A stretch of DNA of 47,040 nt, taken from Candidatus Bathyarchaeota archaeon. Lineage in GTDB: Archaea; Thermoproteota; Bathyarchaeia; TCS64. The DNA lies in NCBI GenBank assembly GCA_016783455.1, contig JADHWN010000014.1:1-47040 (forward strand), read 5' to 3'. A program made the position numbers and the translations under genes. Positions within the stretch are counted from its first letter, which is position 1, and every line of letters begins with the position of its first letter. Of this stretch, positions 13,763 to 22,566 are shown piece by piece. The notes under the pieces are model-generated. The model was not told the origin of the DNA and did not search any database. It worked only from the letters and a program-made list of their open reading frames with translations.

Positions 13763-14988
13763 CCAAAACGATCAGCAGAATACCGCTCCTCCGTAAACGG
13801 ATCAGCCGAATCACTGTAACCACGCGCCTCCCAGAAACCCCGCAGCCCCCTATCACTGAAAACGATCTCCCGCACCCACTTCGCCGACTTGTACCCATAC
13901 TTATGGGGCACCACAAGCCTCAGCGGCCCCCCGTTCGCCGCAGGCAGCTCCCCACCATCCAGCATATACGCCAGCAGCACATCCCCCCGATCCACATCCT
14001 CCAACGGCAGCCCCGTCGTGTACTCCTCGCTCACCCGCCCCAGTAGGTCCTCTTTCCTCTCCTCAGGATACGTCTCCTCGCAGATCACGTGCACATAAGC
14101 CGCCCCCGGCTGCACCCCAACAAGCTTCATGATCTCCCTGAACGCCACCCCCTCCCACCGGTTACCGAACCTCGTCCAACCAGTCACGCAGTGGAAGTCC
14201 GAGACGCTCAGCACCCCCGGCAGCCCCCTCACCTCCCTGTAGCTCAGGGTCACCGGATTGCTAACCATACCACTGATCTTCAGCGTCCAGGACCCCTCAT
14301 CGAAGCCAGGCACCAGCCCATACGTCAACGCCCTCAGCCTCCCCACCTCGTACTGCCCCGGAGGAAGAACCCGCATCACCCCATCCACCACCTCCGCCAC
14401 CTTCGGGATCCTATCAAGGTACAACGCAGCCACCAGCGAGAGAAACGCACCCCCCAGCACCGCAATGGCCTCACGCCTCGCCACCGAGACACCCACCTCA
14501 CGCCTCCCAGCCCCCCTCCTCATCAACGCGAAGCCCAGCCCCACCGCCCCATGGAGCACCACCCCCAGGCTCAGAAGCACATCCACCCGAACATGGACCG
14601 AGAAGGACAGAAACACCCCCGTCCCCACCTTAAACCAGTCAAGACCAGACAGCAGCACCAGGAACGCCGAGAACGCCACAAACCAGCCCGACAGCCTCTG
14701 AACCAACCTCAGCAGCGTCAACGGCCCAAGCCTCCCCGCGCCACACTCCCAAGCACCCGCCGCCACCCGAAACGGACCACCACAACCGAGATGAACATAT
14801 GGGAGACGAAAACCAAACCAAAGATCCCACCCAGCACCCGGTGCCCCCAGAACGCAGCCGCCCCCCCCCCCCACATCCAGAATGGTGAGCCCATAACCCG
14901 TCAGAAGCACCACCACCGACAGCAACGCCAGCAGCCAGGACAGCCGCCTGTTCAGCCTGATCAGACGGGGGAGACCACGAACCGCCAT
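13759..14988 (-). CDS. Membrane-anchored molybdopterin-dependent oxidoreductase (sulfite oxidase/YedY fold), with an internal out-of-frame patch
   Basis: A 409-residue protein. The C-terminal half is an oxidoreductase molybdopterin-binding domain: LSVSDFHCVTGWTRFGNRWE with the Mo-ligating Cys, and RLVVPHKYGYKSAKWVREI. The N-terminal half is a set of b-type membrane helices. Residues about 43-90 (Gly/Cys-rich) are not plausible, whereas the next frame over the same DNA reads FWGHRVLGGIFGLVFVSHMF, a good haem-binding helix. The shift begins at the C12 run 14861-14872 and is undone near 14722-14728, so two compensating indels hide a normal gene. The ATG at 14988 lies about 28 nt after TTTTAAAG, so the mRNA is probably leaderless. 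Substrate unknown. Confidence 0.8.
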   Translation of the reverse strand: MAVRGLPRLIRLNRRLSWLLALLSVVVLLTGYGLTILDVGGGGGCVLGAPGAGWDLWFGFRLPYVHLGCGGPFRVAAGAWECGAGRLGPLTLLRLVQRLSGWFVAFSAFLVLLSGLDWFKVGTGVFLSFSVHVRVDVLLSLGVVLHGAVGLGFALMRRGAGRREVGVSVARREAIAVLGGAFLSLVAALYLDRIPKVAEVVDGVMRVLPPGQYEVGRLRALTYGLVPGFDEGSWTLKISGMVSNPVTLSYREVRGLPGVLSVSDFHCVTGWTRFGNRWEGVAFREIMKLVGVQPGAAYVHVICEETYPEERKEDLLGRVSEEYTTGLPLEDVDRGDVLLAYMLDGGELPAANGGPLRLVVPHKYGYKSAKWVREIVFSDRGLRGFWEARGYSDSADPFTEERYSADRFG

Positions 14989-15019
14989 CAAGCCCTACGC
15001 GGAACCGCACCCTTTAAAA

Positions 15020-15631
15020 CTAATCAACAGACCCGCGCTTCACCGACCTCAGCACCCTGAAGCCGCTCCCCCGCCCCAGCACCTCGACCCCACCGAACCG
15101 CCCCTCCATCAACCCCGAGAGGGCCCGCCCACCGACGTTAGTCCGAACAACCGCCTGGAGGCTCCCTCCCTCCACCAGGCGATCCCACGCCCCATCCACC
15201 AGGGGCTCCACAACCCGCCTCATCCCCGCCGAGAACGGCGGATTCGACAGTATCACGTCGAAGAGGGTATCCCCCACGGGCACGTAGAGGTCCCCCTCTC
15301 TCACCACGCAGGCGACACCGTTCCTCTCGCAGTTCCGCTCAGCCAGCCTCACCGCCCGCTCGTTCACGTCCGTCATCCAGACCTCGAGCCCGGGCACCAG
15401 CCGAGCGGCAGCGATCCCCACCGGACCATACCCGCATCCCACGTCTAGAACACGCCCCGCCTCCGGGAGCACCATCGACTCCACCAGAAGACGGGTCCCG
15501 AGGTCAAGCTTCCTGTACGAGAAGATCCCCGGCGAGGTCAGGAACTCGAACCCAAGCCCCCTCAGCCGGCACCTGACGAGCCCCAGGCTCTCCCTCGACG
15601 AGGGACGCCTGGAGAAGTAGTGATCAGACAA
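15020..15631 (-). CDS. RsmC/MJ0882-like class I methyltransferase
   Basis: A 203-residue SAM-dependent methyltransferase of the 'MTS small domain' type: HYFSRRPSSRES start, the FLTSPGIFSYRKLDLGTRLL entry segment, motif I VLDVGCGYGPVGIAA, and the catalytic SNPPF motif that flips out and binds an exocyclic base amine. Such proteins make N2-methylguanosine in rRNA or tRNA. It lies 3 nt downstream of cbf5 on the same strand, so the two RNA-modification genes are an operon. Confidence 0.9.
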   Translation of the reverse strand: MSDHYFSRRPSSRESLGLVRCRLRGLGFEFLTSPGIFSYRKLDLGTRLLVESMVLPEAGRVLDVGCGYGPVGIAAARLVPGLEVWMTDVNERAVRLAERNCERNGVACVVREGDLYVPVGDTLFDVILSNPPFSAGMRRVVEPLVDGAWDRLVEGGSLQAVVRTNVGGRALSGLMEGRFGGVEVLGRGSGFRVLRSVKRGSVD

Positions 15632-15634
15632 GCC

Positions 15635-16618
15635 TCACCACATTTTAGGATAGCTACCCCGGGGCATCAGCACCCGCACCGGCTTCGCCGCCAGCCCATG
15701 CTCTGCCTCCATTATCTGCTCCCCCGAAGCCAGGGCGGACATCAGCGCCACCCCCTCCCCCTTCTGCGTCAGCACAGCGACCATGGCGCCCTTCTCGATC
15801 CCCGACTCGAGGCGCAGGATCCCGGGCATCGCCAGGTTCGCCCCGGTACAGACGGCGTCCACCGCCGAGTCCCGTATCCAGATCTTGGGCAGCAGCCCCA
15901 GGGCTTCCTCCACGGGGCGTATCACTTCCCTCAGCCTGGACTCGTCCCCCTCCTGCTTCCACCGGTCGATGGCGTCCACGAGCTCCAGCATCGTCACCAG
16001 GTCAGACTCCACGAAGGGCCCGCTTCGGCTCCTCCTCAGCTCATGCATGTGAGCCCCACCGCCCAGCACCTCCCCCACATCATAGCAGAGCTTCCGGATG
16101 TAGGTCCCGCTCTGGCAGGCCACCCTGAACAGCCAGTTCCTGCCGTCCCCCTCCATGTAATCGATGCCGTAGATATACCGCGTCCTCAGACGCCTCTTCA
16201 CCGAGGCCCTGAGAGGCGGCCTCTGCCAGATCTCCCCCTCGAAGAGCCTCAGCGTGGACACCACCCGCCCTTCCTCCTCGTCCACGTGAGTCCGCATAAG
16301 GCAGATGTACTCCTTCCCCGCCTCCAGGAGGGCCTGCACCACCTTCGTCGAGTTCTGGAGCCCCACGGGGAGCACCCCCGTCACCTTCGGGTCCAGGGTG
16401 CCCCCGTGCCCCGCCCTGTCCAACTCCAGGAGCTTCTTGATCCACGCCACCACCTCGTGGCTCGTGGGCCCCGGGGGCTTGTCGATGACTATCATGCCGT
16501 ACCTGATACGGTCCTGGATGGACCTCTCCTCGGGCAGGGATCCGAGGCTGGGATCCGCCTCCTCCTCCGCCCTGACCTGGACCGTGCGGCTGATCTCCCA
16601 CGAGGGCTTGACGCTCAT
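15635..16618 (-). CDS. cbf5: Cbf5/TruB-type pseudouridine synthase, H/ACA RNP catalytic subunit
   Basis: A 327-residue archaeal Cbf5. The catalytic domain has GMIVIDKPPGPTSHEVVAW, HGGTLDPKVTGVLPVG with the catalytic Asp, the TRYIYGIDYMEG strand and GTYIRKLCYDVGEVLGGGAH. The C-terminal PUA domain spans about residues 245-325 (KIWIRDSAVDAVCTGANLAM onward). It isomerises uridine to pseudouridine in rRNA with guide RNAs and, without guides, tRNA U55. ATG 16618 was chosen because the homology begins there and TTTAAA lies about 34 nt upstream; the 54-residue upward extension covers the divergent promoter. Confidence 0.95.
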   Translation of the reverse strand: MSVKPSWEISRTVQVRAEEEADPSLGSLPEERSIQDRIRYGMIVIDKPPGPTSHEVVAWIKKLLELDRAGHGGTLDPKVTGVLPVGLQNSTKVVQALLEAGKEYICLMRTHVDEEEGRVVSTLRLFEGEIWQRPPLRASVKRRLRTRYIYGIDYMEGDGRNWLFRVACQSGTYIRKLCYDVGEVLGGGAHMHELRRSRSGPFVESDLVTMLELVDAIDRWKQEGDESRLREVIRPVEEALGLLPKIWIRDSAVDAVCTGANLAMPGILRLESGIEKGAMVAVLTQKGEGVALMSALASGEQIMEAEHGLAAKPVRVLMPRGSYPKMW

Positions 16619-16647
16619 GCCTATTCCTGAGTCAGTTGGACACCCAC

Positions 16648-16656
16648 TCTTTAAAG
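16648..16656. promoter_or_regulatory. Shared palindromic TATA element between cbf5 and the AlkX-like gene
   Basis: TCTTTAAAGG is nearly symmetric and sits at suitable distances from both divergent starts (about 34 nt to cbf5; about 40 nt to ATG 16692), so it may position transcription in both directions. Confidence 0.4.
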
Positions 16657-16691
16657 GATAATGCCGGGTAATGGACTGTGGACGCTGCCCA

Positions 16692-17909
16692 ATGGAGACA
16701 ACTAAGGAGATCACCCGGAGGCTGACGGTGGAGAGGCAGGGGCTAACCTCCACGCCGGGGACCGTCATGAAGAACGACATCTATCAGATCATAGACAGGC
16801 TTGGCTGCCTCCAGATAGACACCATCAACGTCGTGGAGCGAGCCCACCACCTCACCCTATGGTCCAGACTCGGCCTCCACGAGAAAGGTCTCCTCAACGA
16901 ACTGGCCTACGACGATCGGAAGCTATTCGAGTACTGGGCCCACGCCGCCTGCTACGTCCCCATGGAGGACCACCGCTTCTTCATCAGCCCCATGAGGATG
17001 CGCGAGGGGGAGATGCTGGAGAGGCTTGAGCGCTGGGGAGGCCGAGCCGGAGGCGTGACACCCGACATCCTGGATGAGGTCCTAGGGAGGGTGAGTGCGG
17101 AGGGCCCCCTCGCCACCAGCGACTTCGAGCAGAGGAGGACGGGCCCGTCCAAGGGATGGTGGGACTGGAAGCCCGCCAAGGTGGCCCTTGAGGTCCTCTA
17201 CGGCGCAGGCCTCCTCATGGTCTCCCACAGGGAGAACTTCCAGCGCCAGTACGACATAGCGGAGAGGGTGCTCCCCCCGGGGGTGGACGCCGCCGAACCC
17301 ACCGAGGAGGAGCGAGTCAAGTTCTACATCACCCGGACGATGGCCAGCCTCGGCCTAGTGAAGCCAGCAGACGTCCGAGGGTACTTCACCCCCTCGTACG
17401 CCCGCTACAAGGCGTTCAGCAAGCAGATACCCTCCCTCATGGAGGAGATGGGAGGAAACGGAGAGGCTGTAAGGTACGAAGTGGAAGAAGAGAGACAGCC
17501 ATACTACTGCCTCCCTGAAGACGCCAGCAGGCTAGACGAACTCGCTGACGGCCTGCCCCACGAGGGCGTCCACCTCCTCAACCCCTTCGATAACGCCCTC
17601 TGGGACAAGAAACGGGTGGAGACCCTCTTCGGGTTCACTGCGAAGCTCGAGGCCTACACCCCAGCCACTCAGAGGAAATACGGCTACTACTACCTCGCCA
17701 TCCTATCCGGAGACCGCCTCGTCGGCAGGATCATCCCCAAAATGGACCGAAAAAACCGAAAACTCATAATAAACTCAACCTGGCACGAAACCTGGTTCAA
17801 ACCAGACGATTCCTTCGAAAACAGCTTCTCTGAGACCCTCGAGAGCTTCTCCGAGTTCAATGGAGCAGACGAGGTCGAATATAAAGAGGAGAGGCCCAGG
17901 ATCGGCTAG
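16692..17909 (+). CDS. Winged-helix DNA glycosylase of the AlkX/YcaQ (HTH_42) family
   Basis: About 405 residues. Family landmarks: LGCLQIDTINVVERAHHLTL, with the Q-x-D motif that forms the active site in YcaQ/AlkZ glycosylases; LFEYWAHAACYVPMEDHRFF; FQRQYDIAERVLP; LLNPFDNALWDKKRVETLFG; and the C-terminal GYYYLAILSGDRLVGRIIPK barrel. YcaQ/AlkX unhooks interstrand crosslinks and removes bulky alkylated bases. ATG 16692 (METTKE) is preferred over 16671 because the putative transcription start falls near 16677. The stop overlaps the convergent downstream gene by 4 nt. Confidence 0.85.
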   Translation: METTKEITRRLTVERQGLTSTPGTVMKNDIYQIIDRLGCLQIDTINVVERAHHLTLWSRLGLHEKGLLNELAYDDRKLFEYWAHAACYVPMEDHRFFISPMRMREGEMLERLERWGGRAGGVTPDILDEVLGRVSAEGPLATSDFEQRRTGPSKGWWDWKPAKVALEVLYGAGLLMVSHRENFQRQYDIAERVLPPGVDAAEPTEEERVKFYITRTMASLGLVKPADVRGYFTPSYARYKAFSKQIPSLMEEMGGNGEAVRYEVEEERQPYYCLPEDASRLDELADGLPHEGVHLLNPFDNALWDKKRVETLFGFTAKLEAYTPATQRKYGYYYLAILSGDRLVGRIIPKMDRKNRKLIINSTWHETWFKPDDSFENSFSETLESFSEFNGADEVEYKEERPRIG

Positions 17910-18721
17910 GCGCTCTCGTTGTAGAGGCACTTCGCGTCGCAGATCTTGCAGCTCTGGACCTTCGTCTCCAGGGGCGGCTCTCCCTTGACCGAGCAGACGA
18001 GGTCGTACGCTGCCTTCACGTTCTCCTCCTCCCCCTCGACTAGGAACGTCTTGGAGCCCTCACCTCCCGAGATACCGCCTCCAGCTATCGGGTATGCCTC
18101 GACGCTGACCAGGAGCTTGAGGGCCTCCATCTCGGTTATGATGTTGCCCCCCACAACCATCATGCCGACAGCCATCCCCAAACTGGTGTCCACCGATTGA
18201 ATGCCAGTCTTGGGGGCAATATCGGCCAGGGATATAGGGACGAGCTTCTCAAGCCCAACCGCGAATATCGCCGTGACCCCGTTGGCGGTAATGTGCCCCC
18301 AAACTTTACCTATCGTCCCCCCTCCAGCGCCTCCTAGGAGGATCGCAGCCTGCCCAAAGGGATCGATTGCGTTGGCTCCCTTGATGAAGACGTCCGCCGG
18401 CCCCATCTTCGCGAGGACCTTCGGCAGGTCCTTCGCGGCCATCTCCTCGACCTTTCCCTTGGTGATGACTTTGTTCTGATATCTCTCCTTGGGGTTGGTG
18501 ATGCAGCACGACTTCGCCGTGATCACGCCCGCTGTGAACATCCCCTTGTCGGCTATCTCCTCGCCGAGCAGCTCCTCAGAGACATACGCGGTCGTGGTGC
18601 TCGTGGCTATCACTATCTTGCCCTCCTTGAGGGCGTTCTGGACCACGTCCATGTTCGCGACGGCCATGCCTATCAGCCTCTTCCCCTCCGAGGGGGTGAG
18701 GGTCACCTGAAGATTCAACAT
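17906..18721 (-). CDS. Unrecognised conserved-looking protein with Cys-rich tail
   Basis: A 271-residue soluble protein. It begins MLNLQVTLTPSEGKRLIGMA, has a Gly-rich central segment (ILLGGAGGGTIGKVWGHITA) and an equally Gly-rich C-terminal part (PIAGGGISGGEGSKTFLVEG), and ends with SCKICDAKCLYNESA. The tail's three Cys plus C69-C70 (KSCCITNPKER) suggest metal or cluster binding. The Gly-rich loops recall nucleotide-binding turns but do not form a standard P-loop. I do not recognise the family. It has its own upstream promoter region and no operon partner. Confidence 0.75.
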   Translation of the reverse strand: MLNLQVTLTPSEGKRLIGMAVANMDVVQNALKEGKIVIATSTTTAYVSEELLGEEIADKGMFTAGVITAKSCCITNPKERYQNKVITKGKVEEMAAKDLPKVLAKMGPADVFIKGANAIDPFGQAAILLGGAGGGTIGKVWGHITANGVTAIFAVGLEKLVPISLADIAPKTGIQSVDTSLGMAVGMMVVGGNIITEMEALKLLVSVEAYPIAGGGISGGEGSKTFLVEGEEENVKAAYDLVCSVKGEPPLETKVQSCKICDAKCLYNESA

Positions 18722-18939
18722 ACAACCTCCCTGGTGTTATGATGTAGAAGGGCGATGGGGATAAAAACCTCCCGAATCCCTATCGCGTTATCCCCACAGA
18801 AATTTATCTCTCTATAATACCGGGTATTATGACCCTGAAATCGCCTGCAGGATGTTTAGCGTTTAGGTAAATCCATGAGTCTAGACGCGCATAACTTACG
18901 GTTCTACTGGCAACTTCATTAATCTTTAATACAGATGAG

Positions 18940-19743
18940 TTATACGTCGGCGAGGTCCGAAAGTGCTTCGGCGTAGATCGTCCCGAAGTCTGTGAGCTTG
19001 ATGACCTTCATCTTTGAGCCCTTGTCCGCCTCGACGAGGCCCTTAAGCTCAAGCCTGTTCACGATGCGGCTGTACCTGTTCCTCAGTGTTGAGCTGGCGG
19101 CCTTGTGACCCGACCACCTGATGACGTCGCTGATGGACTCAGCCACGCCACCATGCTCGCTGAGGAGCTTGAGCACCGACCTCTCGACAACCTCCTCCTT
19201 CTCCTCGTGTTTCGTGTGGGGCTCGAGACGGTAGCCTGGAAGGTTTATCTCAATGGGTTCCATACTGGGCTGATTCCGGGCGTTCTGGAACCATTTCTCA
19301 AATCTTTCGTCCCCGATCCGTCCGTTAACGTACCATGCGGGTTGTTTTGAAGGAACTGTGTAAACCCGGGCGTTTCTGAACATAAGTGCGATGGTGAGCG
19401 CGACCCCCTGGGTGAGGTTGGTAGTGGAGGTGATGTCGATGAGGACCTCCTCACCGTCCCCCCTAGCCTGCGCGAGGATACCGTAGATGGTCCTGAAGGC
19501 CTCCCGGTGATCCATGGGGTCGTATCCAACCATGATCGGGTCCATGATCTCAAGCCTCTCCCTCAGTTCATCGGCGTTCTTCCTCGACATATACGAGAAG
19601 ATGGACGTCTCACTCTCAGACTCCGCGTTGCTGAATAGAAAGTAGAGCCTCGTTATCCCCTGGCGTTTGCTCCAGTGCCTTATTCCGTCGAAGGGACGCT
19701 GGAAATGAGTCCCCACCAGGCAGACAATTACAGTCAAGCGCAT
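18940..19743 (-). CDS. CARF-like domain plus winged-helix transcription regulator (DUF6293/HFX_2341-like)
   Basis: A 267-residue protein. Residues 1-135 form a Rossmann-like CARF-type domain: RLTVIVCLVGTHFQRPFDGI start, strand ITRLYFLFSNAESESET, and VLIDITSTTNLTQGVALTIA, matching the D-[LI]-T-x-G/S-x-K-type ligand loop. Residues about 185-265 form a winged helix (VLKLLSEHGGVAESISDVIR onward). CARF-HTH proteins such as Csa3 sense cyclic oligoadenylates and regulate CRISPR genes. No CRISPR or cas gene lies in this window, so the ligand and regulon are open. ATG 19743 (MRLTVIV) is chosen over 19851 because the extension is an AT-rich promoter zone with TTAAATATT at 19782-19791. Confidence 0.75.
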   Translation of the reverse strand: MRLTVIVCLVGTHFQRPFDGIRHWSKRQGITRLYFLFSNAESESETSIFSYMSRKNADELRERLEIMDPIMVGYDPMDHREAFRTIYGILAQARGDGEEVLIDITSTTNLTQGVALTIALMFRNARVYTVPSKQPAWYVNGRIGDERFEKWFQNARNQPSMEPIEINLPGYRLEPHTKHEEKEEVVERSVLKLLSEHGGVAESISDVIRWSGHKAASSTLRNRYSRIVNRLELKGLVEADKGSKMKVIKLTDFGTIYAEALSDLADV

Positions 19744-19984
19744 CAATCCGGAAAGGCCGTCTGGGAAGATCTGCACTCCGGAATATTTAACGCTATTGAA
19801 AATAACCGTAATAATGAATATTATTACAAATAAATGAGACATAGATGACAAATCATGACTATAATAAATGATTAAAAAAATAAGACTCGAAGTATTAGAG
19901 AGGAAATAATTACACTTTTAAACGATGGTTGTTAAAGTAGCACTATCTCGGTTAATCTTTTCCATCGGAGGATTTAGACACAAC

Positions 19985-20257
19985 ATGAGTACAGCAAGCA
20001 TGCTCCCGCGGGTTTACACCCTTCCCGACTGCCCAAAGTGCGAAGTGCTGAAGGGGTGGCTCAGCGAGAAGCAGATCGACTTCGACGTGAAGCCCTTCGA
20101 CACAGAGGCTCAGACGGACTTCATCATGCGCAACATGTTCGGTAACCCACCTATACTGGAGCTGGGCGAATCATTCGCGCCTTCCGAGGAGCTGTTCCTC
20201 AACGAGAAGCTGGACGAGACGAAAGTATTAGAGGTGCTGGGTATTGCCAAGGCGTAA
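19985..20257 (+). CDS. Glutaredoxin-like redoxin (NrdH-type)
   Basis: A 90-residue glutaredoxin fold: RVYTLPDCPKCEVLKGWLSE with the redox C-x-x-C, and MFGNPPILELGESFAPSEEL with the cis-Pro and C-terminal strand. It overlaps nrdD by 14 nt, so the pair is translationally coupled. Class III RNRs reduced by a redoxin rather than formate are known (for example Methanosarcina barkeri NrdD with NrdH), and this layout points to that type. ATG 19985 is preferred to the frame start at 19925; GGTTAATCT lies about 30 nt upstream. Confidence 0.88.
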   Translation: MSTASMLPRVYTLPDCPKCEVLKGWLSEKQIDFDVKPFDTEAQTDFIMRNMFGNPPILELGESFAPSEELFLNEKLDETKVLEVLGIAKA

Positions 20258-22496
20258 AAAGAAATCAGATCAGCAGAGTGTGCTTGAAAAGTTCTACAAA
20301 TTTGAGAAGAGGTACCGGGGGATGCCGATGGTGCACACCACCGACGGCTACCTTGTGCCCTGGAACAAGAACATGATCTCAGATCAGCTTCACAGGGAGA
20401 CCCAGCTAGCTGACACAATATTTGGCCTCGAGCCTATCAACGGAGGGTATGCTGAGAAGATCTCAGACGAGGTGGAGAGGCGCGTTAAGCTCTCCAAGCC
20501 AAAGTTCGTCAGTGGCCCCATGATCAGGGAGATGACGAACAACGTCCTCCTCGAGTGGGCGGAGGAGAAGCCCGAGTTCGCAATCTACAGGAACCTCTGC
20601 ACCAGGGTCGGGGCCCCCGTCTACGACGCCTACCAGATCGACACTGGGAAGGGTTTCGAGGCGAAGGAGAACGCTAATCTCCAGCCCAACCCGGAGACCG
20701 TCCACAAGAAGAAGGCCGACATGCTGAGCAAGGAGGAGTACCTGCTCCTGATGCAGCCGAACATCGCGACGGCCCATCACCAGGGGGACATCCACATCCA
20801 CACCCTGGAGTACTTCGGGAGCCGCCCCTTCTGCCAGGACTGGGACCTCCGGTACTTCCTCTACTACGGCCTCCTCCCCGACGGGAAGGGCTACCAGAGC
20901 AGCGTGGCTGGCCCGGCTAAGCAGCCAGAAGTGGCCATCCTCCACAGCGTCAAGATCCTCGCTGCTGGTCAGACCAACTTCAGTGGTGGCCAGGGATTCA
21001 TGTACTACTCGATGTTCCTGGCCCCCTTCATGAGGGGGCTGAACTACAAGCAGGTGAAGCAGCTGGCCCAGATGATGTACTACGAGCTCACCCAGACCTA
21101 CGTCACCAGAGGTGGGCAGCTGGTCTTCAGCAACATCCAGCTCCCCATGGGGGTCCCCAAGATCTGGGAGGACGTCCCAGTAGTGATGAAGGGCAGGGTG
21201 GGACCCGACACCTACGGCAACTACGAGGACGAGGTGCAGACCTTCTTCAGAGCCCTCAACGAGGTCTCCCTGGAGGGAGACTACTGGGGCAAACCCTTCA
21301 ACTTCCCGAAGAACGAGTACTACGTTAGCCCAGAGTTCTTCAAGCCCGAGTACGACGACCTCTGGCTCGACGTCCACAAGTCGGTCGCCAAGTTCGGGGC
21401 GCCCTACTTCGACAACATGCTCCCCGCCTACAGGGGCTACGGGAACGGCATCAGCTGCTACCAGTGCTGCGCCTACCAGTTCTCGAACACCCCGGAGACG
21501 GATGAGCACTTCGAGGAGAAGCTCTACTTCCAGGACGGTCAGCACTTCAGCATGGGCGGCTGGCAGGTTGTGAGCCTCAACATGCCCAGGCTTGCCTACA
21601 GGGCAAACGGCGACTACGACAAGCTGCTAGAGGCTGCTAAGGCGAACATGCGCCTAGCGGTGGAGGTCTTCAAGGCGAAGAGGATGTGGATGGACCAAGT
21701 GCTTGGCAACAACATGGTCCCCTTCGCAACACAACGCCCCAGGGACCCAAGAAATGGGCAGCGGGGACCGCCGGCGGTGGACTTCGACGAGCTCGTCTTC
21801 GTCATCGGCGTGATCGGCATAAACGAGATGGTCCAGTACTTCACGGGCAGCCAGCTCCATGAGAGCGCTGACGCAGTCAGGCTGGCCCTTCGTCTCCTCC
21901 TCGACATGGAGAGGTACAGGAAGGGGCTGGAGATGAAGACCGGGTGGAAGATAATGCTCGCCCGGACGCCGGCAGAGAGCTCGGCCCAGACCTTCGCCAT
22001 CAAGGACCTCGTCTCCCCCACTTACAACAAGTACGCCAAGACCGTGGTGAAGGGAGACATCGGGGAGGCCGCGGCCATCGTCAAGGGGAAGCGTGACCTG
22101 CCCCTCTACTACAGCAATGGCACCCACACATACGTCGGGGCCAACATCCCCTTCGGGAAGAAGCTTGACATAGAGCACAAGTTCTTCCCAATCCTCAGCG
22201 GCGGGAATATATTCCACGCCTGGCTTGGGGAGTCGGCGGCTGACCCTGAGGCGCTGTACAAGCTGACACAGCGCATCGCCAGGCACAGCCAGATAGGCTA
22301 CTTCAGCTACACGAAGGACCTGACGGTCTGCGGGAACTGCCGGTCGACCACGGGAGGGCTCAATGAGCACTGCCCGAGCTGCGGCAGCGACAACGTGCGG
22401 TGGTGGAGCAGGATCACGGGATACTACTCGGACGTCACAGCCTGGAACGAGGGGAAGAGGCAGGAGCTCAAGGACCGATACCGCTTCTCCGTCTAA
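20244..22496 (+). CDS. nrdD: Anaerobic (class III) ribonucleoside-triphosphate reductase, catalytic subunit
   Basis: A 750-residue NrdD that makes dNTPs from NTPs under anoxia with a glycyl radical. The N-terminus has an ATP-cone-like segment (GYLVPWNKNMISDQLHRETQ). The barrel shows HHQGDIHIHTLEYFGSRPFC, GNGISCYQCCAYQFSNT with substrate-site Cys, and the C-terminal zinc knuckle CGNC ... CPSC followed by WSRITGYYSD, where G726 is the radical glycine 25 residues from the end. The start is TTG 20244 inside the glutaredoxin gene. The activase NrdG is not in this window and must be elsewhere. The C-terminal motif is RITGY rather than the commoner RVCGY, consistent with redoxin-using subtypes (inference). 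Confidence 0.95.
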   Translation: MPRRKKKSDQQSVLEKFYKFEKRYRGMPMVHTTDGYLVPWNKNMISDQLHRETQLADTIFGLEPINGGYAEKISDEVERRVKLSKPKFVSGPMIREMTNNVLLEWAEEKPEFAIYRNLCTRVGAPVYDAYQIDTGKGFEAKENANLQPNPETVHKKKADMLSKEEYLLLMQPNIATAHHQGDIHIHTLEYFGSRPFCQDWDLRYFLYYGLLPDGKGYQSSVAGPAKQPEVAILHSVKILAAGQTNFSGGQGFMYYSMFLAPFMRGLNYKQVKQLAQMMYYELTQTYVTRGGQLVFSNIQLPMGVPKIWEDVPVVMKGRVGPDTYGNYEDEVQTFFRALNEVSLEGDYWGKPFNFPKNEYYVSPEFFKPEYDDLWLDVHKSVAKFGAPYFDNMLPAYRGYGNGISCYQCCAYQFSNTPETDEHFEEKLYFQDGQHFSMGGWQVVSLNMPRLAYRANGDYDKLLEAAKANMRLAVEVFKAKRMWMDQVLGNNMVPFATQRPRDPRNGQRGPPAVDFDELVFVIGVIGINEMVQYFTGSQLHESADAVRLALRLLLDMERYRKGLEMKTGWKIMLARTPAESSAQTFAIKDLVSPTYNKYAKTVVKGDIGEAAAIVKGKRDLPLYYSNGTHTYVGANIPFGKKLDIEHKFFPILSGGNIFHAWLGESAADPEALYKLTQRIARHSQIGYFSYTKDLTVCGNCRSTTGGLNEHCPSCGSDNVRWWSRITGYYSDVTAWNEGKRQELKDRYRFSV

Positions 22497-22566
22497 CCTC
22501 TTCTCTTCCTCACCAATCTACACTCACTTTATAGCCCGATTATGCTACCCAAGGTTAGGTGTATGT

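Noticed and set aside
14089-15060. 323-codon plus-strand frame opposite the molybdopterin gene
   Set aside because: Pro/His/Gln/Arg-rich with no domain; produced by the C-rich strand.
20463-21545. 360-codon minus-strand frame opposite nrdD
   Set aside because: Antisense of a well-conserved RNR; composition (Val/Leu/Glu/His-rich) is typical of antisense frames in GC-rich DNA.
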